In this document: one piece after another, positions 51,811-61,751 of the stretch
Position numbering within the stretch: the first letter of the stretch is position 1
Layout: each line of letters opens with the position of its first letter
Program-made: the position numbers and the translations under genes
Origin: Roseateles sp.
GTDB lineage: Bacteria; Pseudomonadota; Gammaproteobacteria; Burkholderiales; Burkholderiaceae_C
Direction: 5' to 3'
Assembly (NCBI GenBank): GCA_019234295.1
Contig: JAFALK010000018.1
Location: forward strand, 1 to 64,000
Length of the DNA: 64,000 nucleotides
The notes under the pieces: generated by a model
Told to the model about the DNA's origin: nothing
Seen by the model: only the letters and a program-made list of their open reading frames with translations
Database searches by the model: none

Positions 51811-52332
51811 ATGTTGACCGACGACGGCAAGCACTTGTACGTGTCCTGGGACGAGTACCACCTGCTGACCGAGCGCCTGGCGCTCAAGGTCCATGCCTCG
51901 GGCTGGCAGTTCGACCAGATCTTGTGCCTGGCGCGCGGTGGCATGCGCCCAGGCGACGTGCTTTCGCGCGTGTTCGACAAGCCGCTGGGCATCATGTCCA
52001 CGAGCAGCTACCGAGCTGAGGCCGGCACCATCCAGGGCCGCCTGGACATGGCCAAGTACATCACCATGCCCAAGGGCGAACTGGCCGGCCGCGTTCTGCT
52101 GGTCGACGACCTGGCGGATTCGGGCGTGACCTTGAAGGCCGTCGTGGAGCGCCTGCGCGGCATGCCCGCCATCACCGAGCTACGCTCGGCCGTGATCTGG
52201 ACGAAGAAAGTCTCGGCCTACACGCCGGACTACTACTGCGAGATGCTCGAGACCTCGCCGTGGATCCACCAGCCCTTCGAAGAGTACGACGGCATGGGCC
52301 CAGAAGCTCTGGCGAAGAAGTTTGCGGTCTGA
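51811..52332 (+). CDS. Purine-type phosphoribosyltransferase
   Basis: 173 residues. A PRPP loop VLLVDDLADSGVTL near 92-105 and early LARGGMRPGD are typical of a type I phosphoribosyltransferase of the hypoxanthine/xanthine-guanine kind. ATG 51811 has GAGGAGA upstream. Next to purA it fits purine salvage. It ends before a strong terminator. Confidence 0.85.
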   Translation: MLTDDGKHLYVSWDEYHLLTERLALKVHASGWQFDQILCLARGGMRPGDVLSRVFDKPLGIMSTSSYRAEAGTIQGRLDMAKYITMPKGELAGRVLLVDDLADSGVTLKAVVERLRGMPAITELRSAVIWTKKVSAYTPDYYCEMLETSPWIHQPFEEYDGMGPEALAKKFAV

Positions 52333-52368
52333 AGTCGGCGGCCTGCACGGGCCGCAGTCGCATAATGC

Positions 52369-52397
52369 AAAAGGCCAGCGCGATGCGCTGGCCTTTT
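52369..52397. terminator. Strong bidirectional terminator
   Basis: A perfect 13-bp stem (AAAAGGCCAGCGC, 52369-52381, with 52385-52397) and a GAT loop. A-tract and T-tract on the two sides make it work in both directions, for the phosphoribosyltransferase gene and for tRNA-Leu on the minus strand. Confidence 0.9.
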
Positions 52398-52406
52398 GAG
52401 AGTATT

Positions 52407-52491
<85 letters not shown>

Positions 52492-52514
52492 ATTTCAGGA
52501 AAGACAGAGAGTCT

Positions 52515-52520
52515 ATCATA
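52515..52520 (-). promoter_or_regulatory. -10-like TATGAT of tRNA-Leu
   Basis: On the minus strand TATGAT lies 24 bases before the tRNA 5' end within an AT-rich patch (52515-52540), a normal distance. The -35 is not obvious. Confidence 0.4.
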
Positions 52521-52565
52521 AAAAATTTTAAGAATGCAATAGCCTCGCCGAAAGACGGCGCCGGA

Positions 52566-54797
52566 TTGCTCGGCGAAGTTGAAGGGACGCTGCAAGGCCA
52601 TCGCGACGGTCATGGCTTCCTGATTCCCGACGACGGTTCGTCTGATATCTACCTCTCGGCCCAGGAGACTCACGCCGTGATGCACGGCGACCGCCTGCGC
52701 GTGCGCGTGATCCGCATGGACAAGCGCGGCCGGCCCGAGGGCAAGGTACTCGAGATCCTTGAACGCAAGAAGCGGCCCATCATCGGCCGCCTGCTGCTGG
52801 AGTCGGGCATCTGGCTGGTGGCGCCCGAAGACAAGCGCATGGGCCAGGACATTCTGGTGCCCAAGAATGCCATCGCGAATGCTCATGCCGGCCAGGTCGT
52901 GGCGGTGGAACTGACCGAACCGCCTTCGCTGTACTCACAGCCCGTGGGTCGCGTGGTCGAGGTACTCGGCGAAATCGACGACCCCGGCATGGAGATCGAG
53001 ATCGCCGTACGCAAGTACGATGTGCCGCACCGCTTCTCGCAGGAGACCTTGGCCCAGAGTGCCAAGCTGCCTGAGCGGCTGCGCGCCGCCGATCTCAAGC
53101 ACCGCGTGGACCTGCGCGACGTGCCGCTCGTGACCATCGACGGTGAAGATGCGCGCGACTTCGACGACGCCGTCTACTGCGAGCCGCACAAGCAGGGCCG
53201 TGGCAAGAATGCCTTCACGGGCTGGCGCCTGCTCGTTGCCATTGCGGACGTGAGCCACTATGTGAAGCCCGGCGAGCCGCTGGACAACGATGCCTACGAG
53301 CGCGCCACCAGCGTCTATTTCCCGCGCCGCGTAATTCCGATGCTGCCGGAGAAGATCTCGAACGGCCTGTGCTCGCTGATCCCCTACGAAGACCGGCTCT
53401 CCATGGTCTGCGACATGCTGGTGAACGAGACCGGCGAGTTGCATGCCTACCAGTTCTACCCGGCGGTCATCCGCTCGCACGAGCGTTTCACCTACACCGA
53501 GGTGGCGGCCATCCTGGGCAACACGCACGGCCCCGAGGCCAGCAAGCGCCGCGAACTCGTGCCGCATCTGCTACATCTGCACGAGGTCTACCGCGCGCTC
53601 CTCTCGCAACGCGCCAAGCGCGGCGCCATGGACTTCGAGACGACGGAGACTCAGATCGTTTGCGACGAGAACGGCCGCATCGAGAAGATCGTGCCGCGCA
53701 CGCGCAACGATGCACATCGCCTGATCGAAGAGGCCATGCTGGCTGCCAACGTCTGTTCGGCCGACTTCATCCAGTCCTCCAAATACAACTCCCTGTTCCG
53801 CGTCCACGAAGGCCCGACGCCCGAGAAGCGCGCGGCGCTGCAGGCCTACCTGCGCACGCTGGGCCTGAATCTCGGCATCAGCGATGATCCGAAGCCGGCA
53901 GAGTTCCAGGCGATTGCCGCTGCGACCAAGGAGCGGCCCGACGTCGCCCAGATCCACAGCATGCTGCTGCGCTCCATGCAGCAGGCCATCTACACGCCGA
54001 TCAACTCGGGCCACTTCGGTCTGGCTTACGGCGCCTATACGCACTTCACGAGCCCGATCCGCCGCTATCCAGACCTGCTGGTCCACCGCGTGATCAAGTC
54101 CATTCTTGCGAACAAGCATTACAAGCTTGACGCGGGAAAGATGAAGGTGCCTACGCCGCCCAAGAGGCCCGGGAAAGCGCCGCCGCTGAATCCGGAGGAG
54201 GCATCGACCGAAGCCGAGCGCTGGGAAGTTGTGGGCGCGCATTGCAGCGCCAACGAGCGCCGTGCCGATGAGGCCTCGCGTGACGTCGAGGCCTGGCTCA
54301 AGTGCCGCTACATGCGCGAGCACCTGGGCGAAGAATTCGCCGGCACCGTCTCGGCGGTCACGAGCTTTGGCCTCTTCGTGCAACTCGACGCGCTCTATGT
54401 CGAGGGGCTGATCCACATCACCGAGCTCGGTGGCGAGTACTACCGCTTCGACGAGGTACGTCAGGAGCTGCGCGGTGAGCGCACCGGCATGCGCTACACG
54501 ACCGGTGCGCGCGTGCAGGTGCAGGTCAGTCGCGTGGACCTGGACGGCCGAAAGATCGACTTCCGGCTGGTGCGCGACGGTGAGGATGGTATTCGCTCAC
54601 GTGCTCCGCGCTCCGCGCCCGCAAGCGCTCAGGAAGAACTCGAACGCGTGCGCCAGAGCGATCGCGAGATCAAGGCGGCGGCCAAGTCCGGCAAGGCGCC
54701 CGCCAAGGGCAAGGCTGCCGTCGGCGCCAAGAACGCGATGAAGAAGGCTGCCAAGGTCGGCCGCCACGCCGAGGTAAAGGCCCGCCGTCCGCGCTGA
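52566..54797 (+). CDS. rnr: Ribonuclease R (short N-terminus, start uncertain)
   Basis: About 743 residues from TTG 52566. Cold-shock domains come first (EVEGTLQGHRDGHGF), then the RNB nuclease with IDGEDARDFDDAV (four Asp), S1 domain (about 610-690, GTVSAVTSFGLFVQLD) and a Lys/Ala-rich basic tail. RNase R degrades structured RNA 3' to 5'. The frame is open from GTG 52464, but 52464-52491 lies inside the opposite-strand tRNA. No in-frame ATG exists before the cold-shock domain, and the N-terminal helix-turn-helix region of most RNase R is missing. Confidence 0.88.
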   Translation: MLGEVEGTLQGHRDGHGFLIPDDGSSDIYLSAQETHAVMHGDRLRVRVIRMDKRGRPEGKVLEILERKKRPIIGRLLLESGIWLVAPEDKRMGQDILVPKNAIANAHAGQVVAVELTEPPSLYSQPVGRVVEVLGEIDDPGMEIEIAVRKYDVPHRFSQETLAQSAKLPERLRAADLKHRVDLRDVPLVTIDGEDARDFDDAVYCEPHKQGRGKNAFTGWRLLVAIADVSHYVKPGEPLDNDAYERATSVYFPRRVIPMLPEKISNGLCSLIPYEDRLSMVCDMLVNETGELHAYQFYPAVIRSHERFTYTEVAAILGNTHGPEASKRRELVPHLLHLHEVYRALLSQRAKRGAMDFETTETQIVCDENGRIEKIVPRTRNDAHRLIEEAMLAANVCSADFIQSSKYNSLFRVHEGPTPEKRAALQAYLRTLGLNLGISDDPKPAEFQAIAAATKERPDVAQIHSMLLRSMQQAIYTPINSGHFGLAYGAYTHFTSPIRRYPDLLVHRVIKSILANKHYKLDAGKMKVPTPPKRPGKAPPLNPEEASTEAERWEVVGAHCSANERRADEASRDVEAWLKCRYMREHLGEEFAGTVSAVTSFGLFVQLDALYVEGLIHITELGGEYYRFDEVRQELRGERTGMRYTTGARVQVQVSRVDLDGRKIDFRLVRDGEDGIRSRAPRSAPASAQEELERVRQSDREIKAAAKSGKAPAKGKAAVGAKNAMKKAAKVGRHAEVKARRPR

Positions 54798-54802
54798 CGC
54801 AA

Positions 54803-55102
54803 CTAAGGCTTGAGGTCCACCACCACCGGTCCCGAGACGGGATCGGTGAGGCCCAGCCCGTTGCCGAGATCCTCGAGATCGTCGCGCAGCCGGTCCAGCA
54901 CTGCAATCATCTGCGGTCGCGCCTCGACGATGCTCTCGAAATCCGCCCACTCGCCGAGCATGCAGAAGCTGCGCTCACCCGTCTGCACGAGCGCGCCGCG
55001 CAGGAAGCCCTTGAAGGTCGGGTCAAGGCGTCGGTGCGCTTCGACAAAAGCCTGCTCGCGACCCGGCTTGACGCGGAACCGCACGATATTGAAGGCATGC
55101 AT
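54803..55102 (-). CDS. Small dimeric alpha/beta-barrel (antibiotic biosynthesis monooxygenase-like) protein
   Basis: 99 residues starting MHAFNIVRFRVKPG. The ferredoxin-like ABM fold is suggested by the length and by GFLRGALVQTGERSFCMLGEW. ATG 55102 is chosen because AGGGGG lies 6 bases upstream; ATG 55108 directly abuts it. Function unknown. It is convergent with RNase R, 5 bases apart. Confidence 0.72.
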   Translation of the reverse strand: MHAFNIVRFRVKPGREQAFVEAHRRLDPTFKGFLRGALVQTGERSFCMLGEWADFESIVEARPQMIAVLDRLRDDLEDLGNGLGLTDPVSGPVVVDLKP

Positions 55103-55161
55103 GGTCATCCCCCTGTAAACCCTATTGATAGGCTTTGCAGGGACGCGATTCAAGCGTCGTT

Positions 55162-56529
55162 TCAAATGCTGACTTCGGGCCAGGCTCGCATGGCGCGGAT
55201 CAGCTCGGCGGCGAGGCCCCTGGACTCCTGGCCGGCGAGGCCATGCAGATGCACCGCGGCGCAAGCCACCTCGAAGGCCTCAGCACTGGCGTGGCGCGCC
55301 CACAAGCCCGCACACCAGCCGGCCAACACGTCGCCCGTGCCCGCGGTAGCGAGCGCACCGCTGCCGCTGCTGTTGATGGCCGGCGCGCGACCTGTTGCGG
55401 CGATCACGGTGCCAGAGCCCTTGAGAATGACCGTGGCGCCGTAGCGCCGCGCCAGCTCGCCTGCCGCACCCGGCCGGTCGGCCTGAACGGCACCGGTGTC
55501 CGTTTGCAGAAGTCGGGCTGCCTCCAGCGGATGGGGTGTGAGCAGGGTCGGCGCGGGTCGCCGTTGGAGCGCACGCCCAAGCGCCGGCTCCCTGGCGATC
55601 GCGTTGAGAGCGTCCGCATCGAGCACCAGACGCCGCGCCTGGCGCAACACCGAGGGCAGCAGGGCGGCAATCTCCAGGCCGCCGCCGCTGCCGCAGGCGA
55701 TTGCGTCATAACGCTGCAAGTCAGCGTCAGGCTTGGCATGCATCAGCTCGGGCCTGCCGGCATCCGGCAAATCGGCTCCGGCATCCAGCAAGCCGCACCA
55801 GACGCGGCCTGCGCCCGAAGCGAGAGCAGCGCGTGCAGCCAGCAGCGCTGCGCCGCGCATACCGGGTGCACCGCCGACCACCAGCACATCGCCCTGGCTA
55901 CCCTTGTGGGCTGAGTGCCTGGCGCCGGCGCTGAAGGCGGTGAGCGCATCGCGGCCCAGCAGCAGGGCGCTCGGCGCAGCCTCGGGCAGCACGCCCAGAT
56001 CCTCGAACCAGAGTTCGCCGCAGTGATCGCGCCCCAGGCCCGTGAACAGGCCGGGCTTGAGCGTGAGCAGGACGAGCGTGTGGTCAGCGCGCACGGCGCT
56101 GCCGAGCACCTGGCCTCGGTCGGCATCGAGCCCGCTGGGCAGGTCGACGGACAGCACGCAGGCACCGAGCGCATTGATGCGGGCGATGCGCTCGGCCATG
56201 TCGCCTTCGACAGCGCGCTTGAGGCCCAGGCCCAGCAAGGCGTCGATCACCAGGCTTGTGTCCGCGGCAGGTTCGTCGAGGTGAACGGTCAAGCCGTGCT
56301 GGAGCAAATGCCGGGCCGCCACGCGGCCATCGCCGCCGTTGTTGCCGGGGCCGCAGGCGATCCAGACACTACCCTCGCCGGCGTACAGCGCCAGAGCGAG
56401 CTTGGCCACGGCCAGGCCGGCGTCCTCCATCAGCTGCGGCCGCAGGCGCAGCGCTTCGGTCTCGATCAGGCGGCTGTTTGCCACGTCGAAGAGCGGCAGG
56501 CGCTCGTTCAATGGCAGCAGCTTGCGCAT
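55162..56529 (-). CDS. nnr: Bifunctional NAD(P)HX epimerase/dehydratase
   Basis: 455 residues. The N-terminal YjeF_N epimerase has CGPGNNGGDG near 60; the C-terminal ribokinase-like dehydratase has GGAPGMRGAA and GTGDVLAGW near 405. It repairs hydrated NAD(P)H. ATG 56529 follows the dadA-like stop by 2 bases; longer in-frame starts lie within that gene. Confidence 0.92.
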   Translation of the reverse strand: MRKLLPLNERLPLFDVANSRLIETEALRLRPQLMEDAGLAVAKLALALYAGEGSVWIACGPGNNGGDGRVAARHLLQHGLTVHLDEPAADTSLVIDALLGLGLKRAVEGDMAERIARINALGACVLSVDLPSGLDADRGQVLGSAVRADHTLVLLTLKPGLFTGLGRDHCGELWFEDLGVLPEAAPSALLLGRDALTAFSAGARHSAHKGSQGDVLVVGGAPGMRGAALLAARAALASGAGRVWCGLLDAGADLPDAGRPELMHAKPDADLQRYDAIACGSGGGLEIAALLPSVLRQARRLVLDADALNAIAREPALGRALQRRPAPTLLTPHPLEAARLLQTDTGAVQADRPGAAGELARRYGATVILKGSGTVIAATGRAPAINSSGSGALATAGTGDVLAGWCAGLWARHASAEAFEVACAAVHLHGLAGQESRGLAAELIRAMRAWPEVSI

Positions 56530-56531
56530 GA

Positions 56532-57734
56532 TCAGCCCAGGCGGTCCAGGTCGAGACCGCTGACGTCCACCTCCGCCTTGCGGCCGGCGAGCCGCTCGCT
56601 GATCACGCGTGCGGCGCCGCTGGCCAGCGTGAAGCCGGCATCCGGGTGGGCGAGATTGATCCACAGCCTGCCGCCGCCGCCGATCAGGGGCAGTCCATCG
56701 GGCAGCTCCACATGCTCGCCGCTCCAACGCAAGGCCTGCCCCGGCAGGCTCGCGCCCGGAAACCAGTCGTTGAGCGACTTGTGCGCGCTGGCTTCGTCAC
56801 CGGCCGTGGCGCGCACGCGCTGGCCGATGCGCGAGAGGCTCACGCCCAATTGATGATCCGTGAGGCCGCCGCGCGGGCCCAGGTCCGGGTGCGCTTCGAG
56901 CTGGCGCAGCGGCGCGGTGATGGAGTGGCTGACCGCGGTGCGCAGCGGCAGCTTGCGTCCGAGCAGGCGCGCGCCGTCAAGGGCCGCGCAAACGACGATG
57001 GCGTCAAAGCGTTCGCCCCTCGGGCCCTGTGTTTGCGGCACGGTGTCGCCGGCATCAGGGGGCGAGGAGGGGGCACCAGCAAGTTCTTCGGGCGGCGTGT
57101 ACTCGTGGACGACCTCGCCACTGGCATCGAGACTGCGCACCGTGGTGTGAAAGCGAAAGCGCGCGCCGAGCTTCTGGGCCTCGACGCGCAGCAAGTGCGC
57201 GAACTGGCGGCAGTTGCCGACTTCGGCCAAGGGCAGCTGCACGCCGCCAAAGAGCTTCGCTTCGGGGTTGAGACCAGGTTCTACGGCGCGGCATCCCGCG
57301 GCGTCGAGCTCGCGCACCACGAGGCCGAGGGCGGCGAGCCGCTCCAGGCCGGGCGCGATCGCCTCGCGATCGGCCTTGTCGCGCAGTAGCACGAGCTGGC
57401 CTTCGGCGCGCTCGTAGTCAAGCTGCAGGGTCTTACGCAGGGCCTGCAGACGCTGGTGGCTGTAGACCGCGAGACGCAGCGTGGCAGCCGCCCGCTCGGC
57501 AAAGGCCGGATGGCGCGCGGCGCGCCATTGCTTGCCGCGCCAGCCCAGGCCGAAGCGGGGCTGGGTCCAAGGCAAGGCCAGCGCGGGGGCGATGGTGCCG
57601 GCATTGGCGAAGCTGGCCTCCGCCGCCACGCTGCCGCGACGGTCAAAGACGCTCACCTCGTGGCCATCGGCCGCGAGTTCGAGGGCGGTGCTCACGCCGG
57701 CAATGCCGGCACCGATGATCGCGATGCGGGGCAT
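56532..57734 (-). CDS. FAD-dependent D-amino acid dehydrogenase-like oxidoreductase
   Basis: 400 residues, DAO/DadA family. FAD motif GAGIAG at 8-13 and a C-terminal dinucleotide-associated segment GGGGRLWINLAHPDAGFTLA. It probably oxidises D-amino acids and passes electrons to the respiratory chain; sarcosine or glycine oxidase-like roles are possible. No dadX gene nearby. It abuts the amidase stop-to-start. Confidence 0.85.
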   Translation of the reverse strand: MPRIAIIGAGIAGVSTALELAADGHEVSVFDRRGSVAAEASFANAGTIAPALALPWTQPRFGLGWRGKQWRAARHPAFAERAAATLRLAVYSHQRLQALRKTLQLDYERAEGQLVLLRDKADREAIAPGLERLAALGLVVRELDAAGCRAVEPGLNPEAKLFGGVQLPLAEVGNCRQFAHLLRVEAQKLGARFRFHTTVRSLDASGEVVHEYTPPEELAGAPSSPPDAGDTVPQTQGPRGERFDAIVVCAALDGARLLGRKLPLRTAVSHSITAPLRQLEAHPDLGPRGGLTDHQLGVSLSRIGQRVRATAGDEASAHKSLNDWFPGASLPGQALRWSGEHVELPDGLPLIGGGGRLWINLAHPDAGFTLASGAARVISERLAGRKAEVDVSGLDLDRLG

Positions 57735-59036
57735 TCAGTGCGCTCCGCTGAAAAACTTCTCGACTTGCAAGGCAATGTCCAGGATCGTGTCGTCTTGAAG
57801 AGCCGTGCTCCAAAGCATCAGGCCCACGGGATGGGTGCCCGGCGCATGGCAGGGCAGGGAGAGGGCGCAGCCGTCGAGGGCGTTGACGACGGCGCAGTTG
57901 CGCAGCAGCAGGCCGTTGGCGGCGAAGTAGGCATCGTCACTGTCGACGAGGGGCTGCAGGAGCGGGGCGATCACGGGTACGGTCGGGCTCAGCACCGCAT
58001 CGAACCCCAGAAGGCTCTGCTTCATGGCAACCATCCAGCTGCGGCGGGCGTTCAGGCGGTCGATGTAGTCGGCAGCGCTCACGTAGCGCCCCGCGAGGAT
58101 GCGCTGGGCCACGCGCGGGTCGTAGGCGTCGAGCTGCTCGGCCATCAAGCTGCGATGCCAGGCCCAGGCCTCGGCGGCGGCCATGATGCCGCTGGGCAGG
58201 GCCTTCTGCAGCGGTGGCAGGGTGATCTCCTCAATCTGCGCACCGCACTGGCGCAGTCGCTTCAGGGCTGTCTCGAAGGAGGCGGTCACATGGGCATCCA
58301 TCGAGTCTTGGAAAAAGTGCGTCACCACGGCGAAGCGGCGTTGCGCGAGTGGTCTGGCGTCCAGCTGCACGCGCCGTGCCGCCAGGATCTCGTGCAGCAG
58401 CACGGCATCGCGCACTGAGCGCGTGATCGCGCAGGCGGTGTCCAAGGAGGTGGCGAGCGGTATCGTGCCATCGGTGGGTGTGAGCCGCTGGGTGTTCTTG
58501 AAGCCGACCAGCCCGCACAGCGCCGCCGGAATGCGGATCGAGCCACCGGTGTCGGAACCCAGTGCCGCCCACGCGGCCCCCGTGGCCACGCTCACGGCGG
58601 CACCCGAGCTGGAGCCGCCGGGGATGCGGATCTGTCCGTCGATGTGGGCCGTGACGGGATTGGCTGGCGTGCCGTAGTGCGGATTGAGGCCCAGGCCCGA
58701 GAAGGCGAACTCGGTCATGTTGGTGTGGCCAACCAAGCTGGCACCCGCGCTGCGCAGGCGGGCCACGGCGGGGCAGTCGGCCGGCGCGGCGGGCGCGTCG
58801 CGCAGCACGAGCGAACCCGCGCTTGTCGTGCGGCCAGCGACGTCGAAAAGGTCCTTGATGCTGACGGCAAGGCCGCCGAGCAGGCCTTCTGAAGGCGACT
58901 CGGGCTCGAAGAGCCGTACGAAGGCGCTCCGGCAGGCATCCGAACGGGCAACTGCCCGGGCCTCGCGCAGCAATTCGCCCGCGTCAAGGCGTCCGGCACG
59001 CAGCTGCTCGAGGGCGGCACTCAGATCATGGGGCAT
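57735..59036 (-). CDS. Amidase (amidase signature family)
   Basis: 433 residues. Ser-cisSer-Lys triad: K61 in SIKDLF, S142/143 in GGSSSG, S166 in SDTGGSIRI. GatA-like but without gatB/gatC neighbours, so a small-molecule amidase is likelier. First gene of the amidase-dadA-nnr run on the minus strand, with no spaces between genes. Substrate unknown. Confidence 0.88.
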   Translation of the reverse strand: MPHDLSAALEQLRAGRLDAGELLREARAVARSDACRSAFVRLFEPESPSEGLLGGLAVSIKDLFDVAGRTTSAGSLVLRDAPAAPADCPAVARLRSAGASLVGHTNMTEFAFSGLGLNPHYGTPANPVTAHIDGQIRIPGGSSSGAAVSVATGAAWAALGSDTGGSIRIPAALCGLVGFKNTQRLTPTDGTIPLATSLDTACAITRSVRDAVLLHEILAARRVQLDARPLAQRRFAVVTHFFQDSMDAHVTASFETALKRLRQCGAQIEEITLPPLQKALPSGIMAAAEAWAWHRSLMAEQLDAYDPRVAQRILAGRYVSAADYIDRLNARRSWMVAMKQSLLGFDAVLSPTVPVIAPLLQPLVDSDDAYFAANGLLLRNCAVVNALDGCALSLPCHAPGTHPVGLMLWSTALQDDTILDIALQVEKFFSGAH

Positions 59037-59044
59037 GAATCGTG

Positions 59045-59204
59045 TATACTCTTTCGGTTTTGCCGGTGGCTACCCGTGGTGGGCGGCCTTTTTAGGCAGA
59101 ACAAATCGCAAATCCGGCACCTGAAAGGTGTCGCTCATCTCGAGAAGTAGTTTTTGGATGGGCGATTCGCGCCGGATTTTAGACACAACCCTTCGGAGTT
59201 AAAT
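59045..59204 (+). ncRNA. rpsB leader RNA (probable S2 autoregulatory leader) with TATACT promoter box
   Basis: A TATACT box (59045-59050) starts a roughly 145-base leader. A perfect 9-bp long-range stem joins AAATCCGGC (59110-59118) with GCCGGATTT (59171-59179) and encloses a triloop hairpin CACCT-GAA-AGGTG (59118-59130; base 59118 is shared). The closing strand ends 15 bases before the CGGAG ribosome-binding site. rpsB messages in proteobacteria are controlled by S2 binding to the leader; that this leader does so is inference. Confidence 0.55.
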
Positions 59205-59948
59205 ATGTCCGTGACGATGCGCGAAATGCTAGAAGCCGGTGTCCACTTTGGTCACCAAACCCGCTTCTGGAACCCCAAGATGGCCCCCTTTATTTACGGC
59301 CATCGCAACAAGATCCACATCATCAACCTGGAAAAGACGCTGCCCAAGTTCCAGGAAGCGATGAAGTTCGTTCGCCAGCTGTCCGCCAAGCGCGGCACCA
59401 TCCTGATCGTCGGCACCAAGCGCCAGGCTCGTGAAGTCGTGGCCCTGGAAGCCCAGCGTTCGGGCATGCCCTTCGTGGACCAGCGTTGGCTCGGCGGCAT
59501 GCTGACCAACTTCAAGACGGTCAAGGGTTCGCTGAAGAACCTCAAGGACATGCAGGCGCAAGTCGAGGCCGGCACCCAGCCCGCTATCAAGAAGGAAGCC
59601 CTGATGTTCCAGCGCGAGCTGACCAAGCTGGAAAAGAACATCGGCGGCATTCAGCACCTGACCGCTCTGCCCGACGCCATCTTCGTGATCGACGTGGGCT
59701 TCCACAAGATCGCCGTGGCCGAAGCCAACAAGCTCGGCATCCCCGTGATCGGCGTGGTTGACACCAACCACTCGCCCGAAGGCGTGGACTACGTGATTCC
59801 CGGCAACGACGACTCGGCCAAGGCCGTGGCCCTGTACGCCAAGGCTGTGGCCGACGCCGTGCTGGAAGGCCGTGCCAACGCCACTGCCGAAGTGGTCCAG
59901 GCCGCCGCTGGCGGCGACGAATTCGTGGAAGTCAACGAAGGCGCCTAA
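59205..59948 (+). CDS. rpsB: 30S ribosomal protein S2
   Basis: 247 residues, normal start [20 protein letters not shown] and the S2 signature [23 protein letters not shown] 59205 follows CGGAG by 6 bases; an in-frame extension upstream lies in the leader. First gene of rpsB-tsf. Confidence 0.98.
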   Translation: MSVTMREMLEAGVHFGHQTRFWNPKMAPFIYGHRNKIHIINLEKTLPKFQEAMKFVRQLSAKRGTILIVGTKRQAREVVALEAQRSGMPFVDQRWLGGMLTNFKTVKGSLKNLKDMQAQVEAGTQPAIKKEALMFQRELTKLEKNIGGIQHLTALPDAIFVIDVGFHKIAVAEANKLGIPVIGVVDTNHSPEGVDYVIPGNDDSAKAVALYAKAVADAVLEGRANATAEVVQAAAGGDEFVEVNEGA

Positions 59949-59967
59949 GCCCTCGCCCTGTCCACAG

Positions 59968-59992
59968 AAAGGGGCCGGTGGCCCCTTTTTTC
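59968..59992 (+). terminator. Terminator/attenuator between rpsB and tsf
   Basis: GGGGCC/GGCCCC hairpin followed by TTTTTT, 20 bases after the rpsB stop. It is likely partial, lowering tsf relative to rpsB, as seen in other bacteria. Confidence 0.85.
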
Positions 59993-60019
59993 CAAACGAA
60001 TCTGATTACGGAGATTGAG

Positions 60020-60913
60020 ATGGCTGCTATTACCGCAAGCATGGTCGGCGAACTGCGTGCTCGCACCGACGCCCCGATGATGGAATGCAAGAAGGCCTTG
60101 ACCGAGGCCGAGGGCGATCTGGCCCGTGCGGAAGAAATCCTGCGCGTCAAGCTGGGCAACAAGGCCGGCAAGGCCGCCTCGCGAGTGACCGCCGAAGGCG
60201 TTGTCGCTGCTGCCGTCGTGGCTGGCAACGGTGCGCTGATCGAAGTGAACTGCGAGACCGACTTCGTCTCGAAGAACGACGCCTTCCTGGCCTTCGTGAA
60301 CGCCCTGGCTGGCCTGGTGGCTGAAGCCAATCCGGCCGACGTGGCGGCCCTGTCGGCGCTGCCCCTGTCGCAAGAAGGCTTCGGCCCGACGGTGGAAGAT
60401 GTGCGCAAGGGCCTGATCGGCAAGATCGGCGAGAACATGTCGATCCGTCGCTTCCAGCGCTACTCCGGCTCCAAGCTCGCTTCCTACCTGCACGGCACCC
60501 GCATCGGCGTGATGGTCGAGTTCGACGGTGACGAAGTGGCCGCCAAGGACGTCGCCATGCACGTGGCCGCCATGAAGCCGGCTGCGCTGTCGAGCGCCGA
60601 CGTGCCGGCCGATCTGGTCGCCAAGGAGCGCAAGATCGCCACCGAGAAGGCTGCCGAGTCCGGCAAGCCCGCTGACATTGTCGCCAAGATGGTTGAAGGC
60701 TCGGTGCAGAAGTTCCTGAAGGAAGTCTCGCTGTTCGACCAGACCTTCGTGAAGGCTGCTGACGGCAAGCAGACCGTCGCCGCCATGCTCAAGGAAAAGG
60801 CGACCACGGTGAAGGCATTCACCCTGTACGTCGTCGGCGAGGGTATCGAGAAGAAGGTGGACGACTTCGCGGCCGAAGTGGCCGCGCAAGTGGCCGCCGC
60901 GAAGGGCCAATAA
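60020..60913 (+). CDS. tsf: Elongation factor Ts
   Basis: 297 residues. N-terminal [12 protein letters not shown]-like motif ([16 protein letters not shown]) and core [14 protein letters not shown]. It recycles EF-Tu. ATG 60020 has GGAG upstream at 60009-60013. Confidence 0.98.
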   Translation: MAAITASMVGELRARTDAPMMECKKALTEAEGDLARAEEILRVKLGNKAGKAASRVTAEGVVAAAVVAGNGALIEVNCETDFVSKNDAFLAFVNALAGLVAEANPADVAALSALPLSQEGFGPTVEDVRKGLIGKIGENMSIRRFQRYSGSKLASYLHGTRIGVMVEFDGDEVAAKDVAMHVAAMKPAALSSADVPADLVAKERKIATEKAAESGKPADIVAKMVEGSVQKFLKEVSLFDQTFVKAADGKQTVAAMLKEKATTVKAFTLYVVGEGIEKKVDDFAAEVAAQVAAAKGQ

Positions 60914-60927
60914 GCTTCGCAAGATAC

Positions 60928-60950
60928 AAAGGGCGCCTCTGGCGCCCTTT
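60928..60950 (+). terminator. Hairpin after tsf
   Basis: AAAGGGCGCC pairs with GGCGCCCTTT around TCT; only a short T run follows, so termination may be incomplete before pyrH. Confidence 0.75.
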
Positions 60951-61028
60951 ACACTTGTGGCCGTGCTGCAAGGGCCCACGAGGCCCTGCGCGGCGAATGC
61001 AACAACCCCATACAACAGAGGTCACCCA

Positions 61029-61739
61029 ATGCCCGCCCACAAACGCATCTTGCTCAAGCTCTCCGGCGAAGCCCTCATGGGTGACGATGCCTACGGCATC
61101 AACCGTGCCACCATCGTGCGCATGGTGCAGGAGGTGCGCGAGATCACGGCGATGGGCGTCGAAGTGGCGGTGGTGATCGGTGGCGGCAACATCTTCCGCG
61201 GCGTGGCCGGCGGCTCGGTCGGCATGGACCGCGCCACGGCCGACTACATGGGCATGCTGGCCACGGTGATGAACTCGCTGGCGCTGGCCGACACCATGCG
61301 TCAGGAAGGCATGACGGCGCGCGTCATGTCGGCGATTGCCATCGAGCAGGTTGTCGAGCCCTATGTGCGTCCCAAGGCCTTGCAATACCTCGAAGAGGGC
61401 AAGGTCGTCATCTTCGCCGCTGGCACGGGCAACCCTTTCTTCACGACCGACACCGCCGCCGCCCTGCGTGGCGCCGAGATCGGCGCGGAGATTGTGCTCA
61501 AGGCAACCAAGGTCGATGGCGTCTACACCGCCGACCCCAAGAAAGACCCCTCGGCCACGCGCTATGCGCGCATCAGCTTCGACGAAGCCATCACCAAGAA
61601 CCTACAGGTGCTCGATGCCACGGCCTTCGCGCTGTGCCGCGACCAGAAGTTGCCGATCAAGGTGTTCTCCATCTTCAAGCCCGGCGCGCTCAAGCGCGTG
61701 GTGTCGGGCGAGGACGAGGGCACCCTGGTCCACGTTTGA
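61029..61739 (+). CDS. pyrH: UMP kinase
   Basis: 236 residues of the amino-acid-kinase fold: [21 protein letters not shown], and [12 protein letters not shown]. It makes UDP from UMP. Next to frr as in most bacteria. Confidence 0.97.
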   Translation: MPAHKRILLKLSGEALMGDDAYGINRATIVRMVQEVREITAMGVEVAVVIGGGNIFRGVAGGSVGMDRATADYMGMLATVMNSLALADTMRQEGMTARVMSAIAIEQVVEPYVRPKALQYLEEGKVVIFAAGTGNPFFTTDTAAALRGAEIGAEIVLKATKVDGVYTADPKKDPSATRYARISFDEAITKNLQVLDATAFALCRDQKLPIKVFSIFKPGALKRVVSGEDEGTLVHV

Positions 61740-61751
61740 CAGGAACACATC

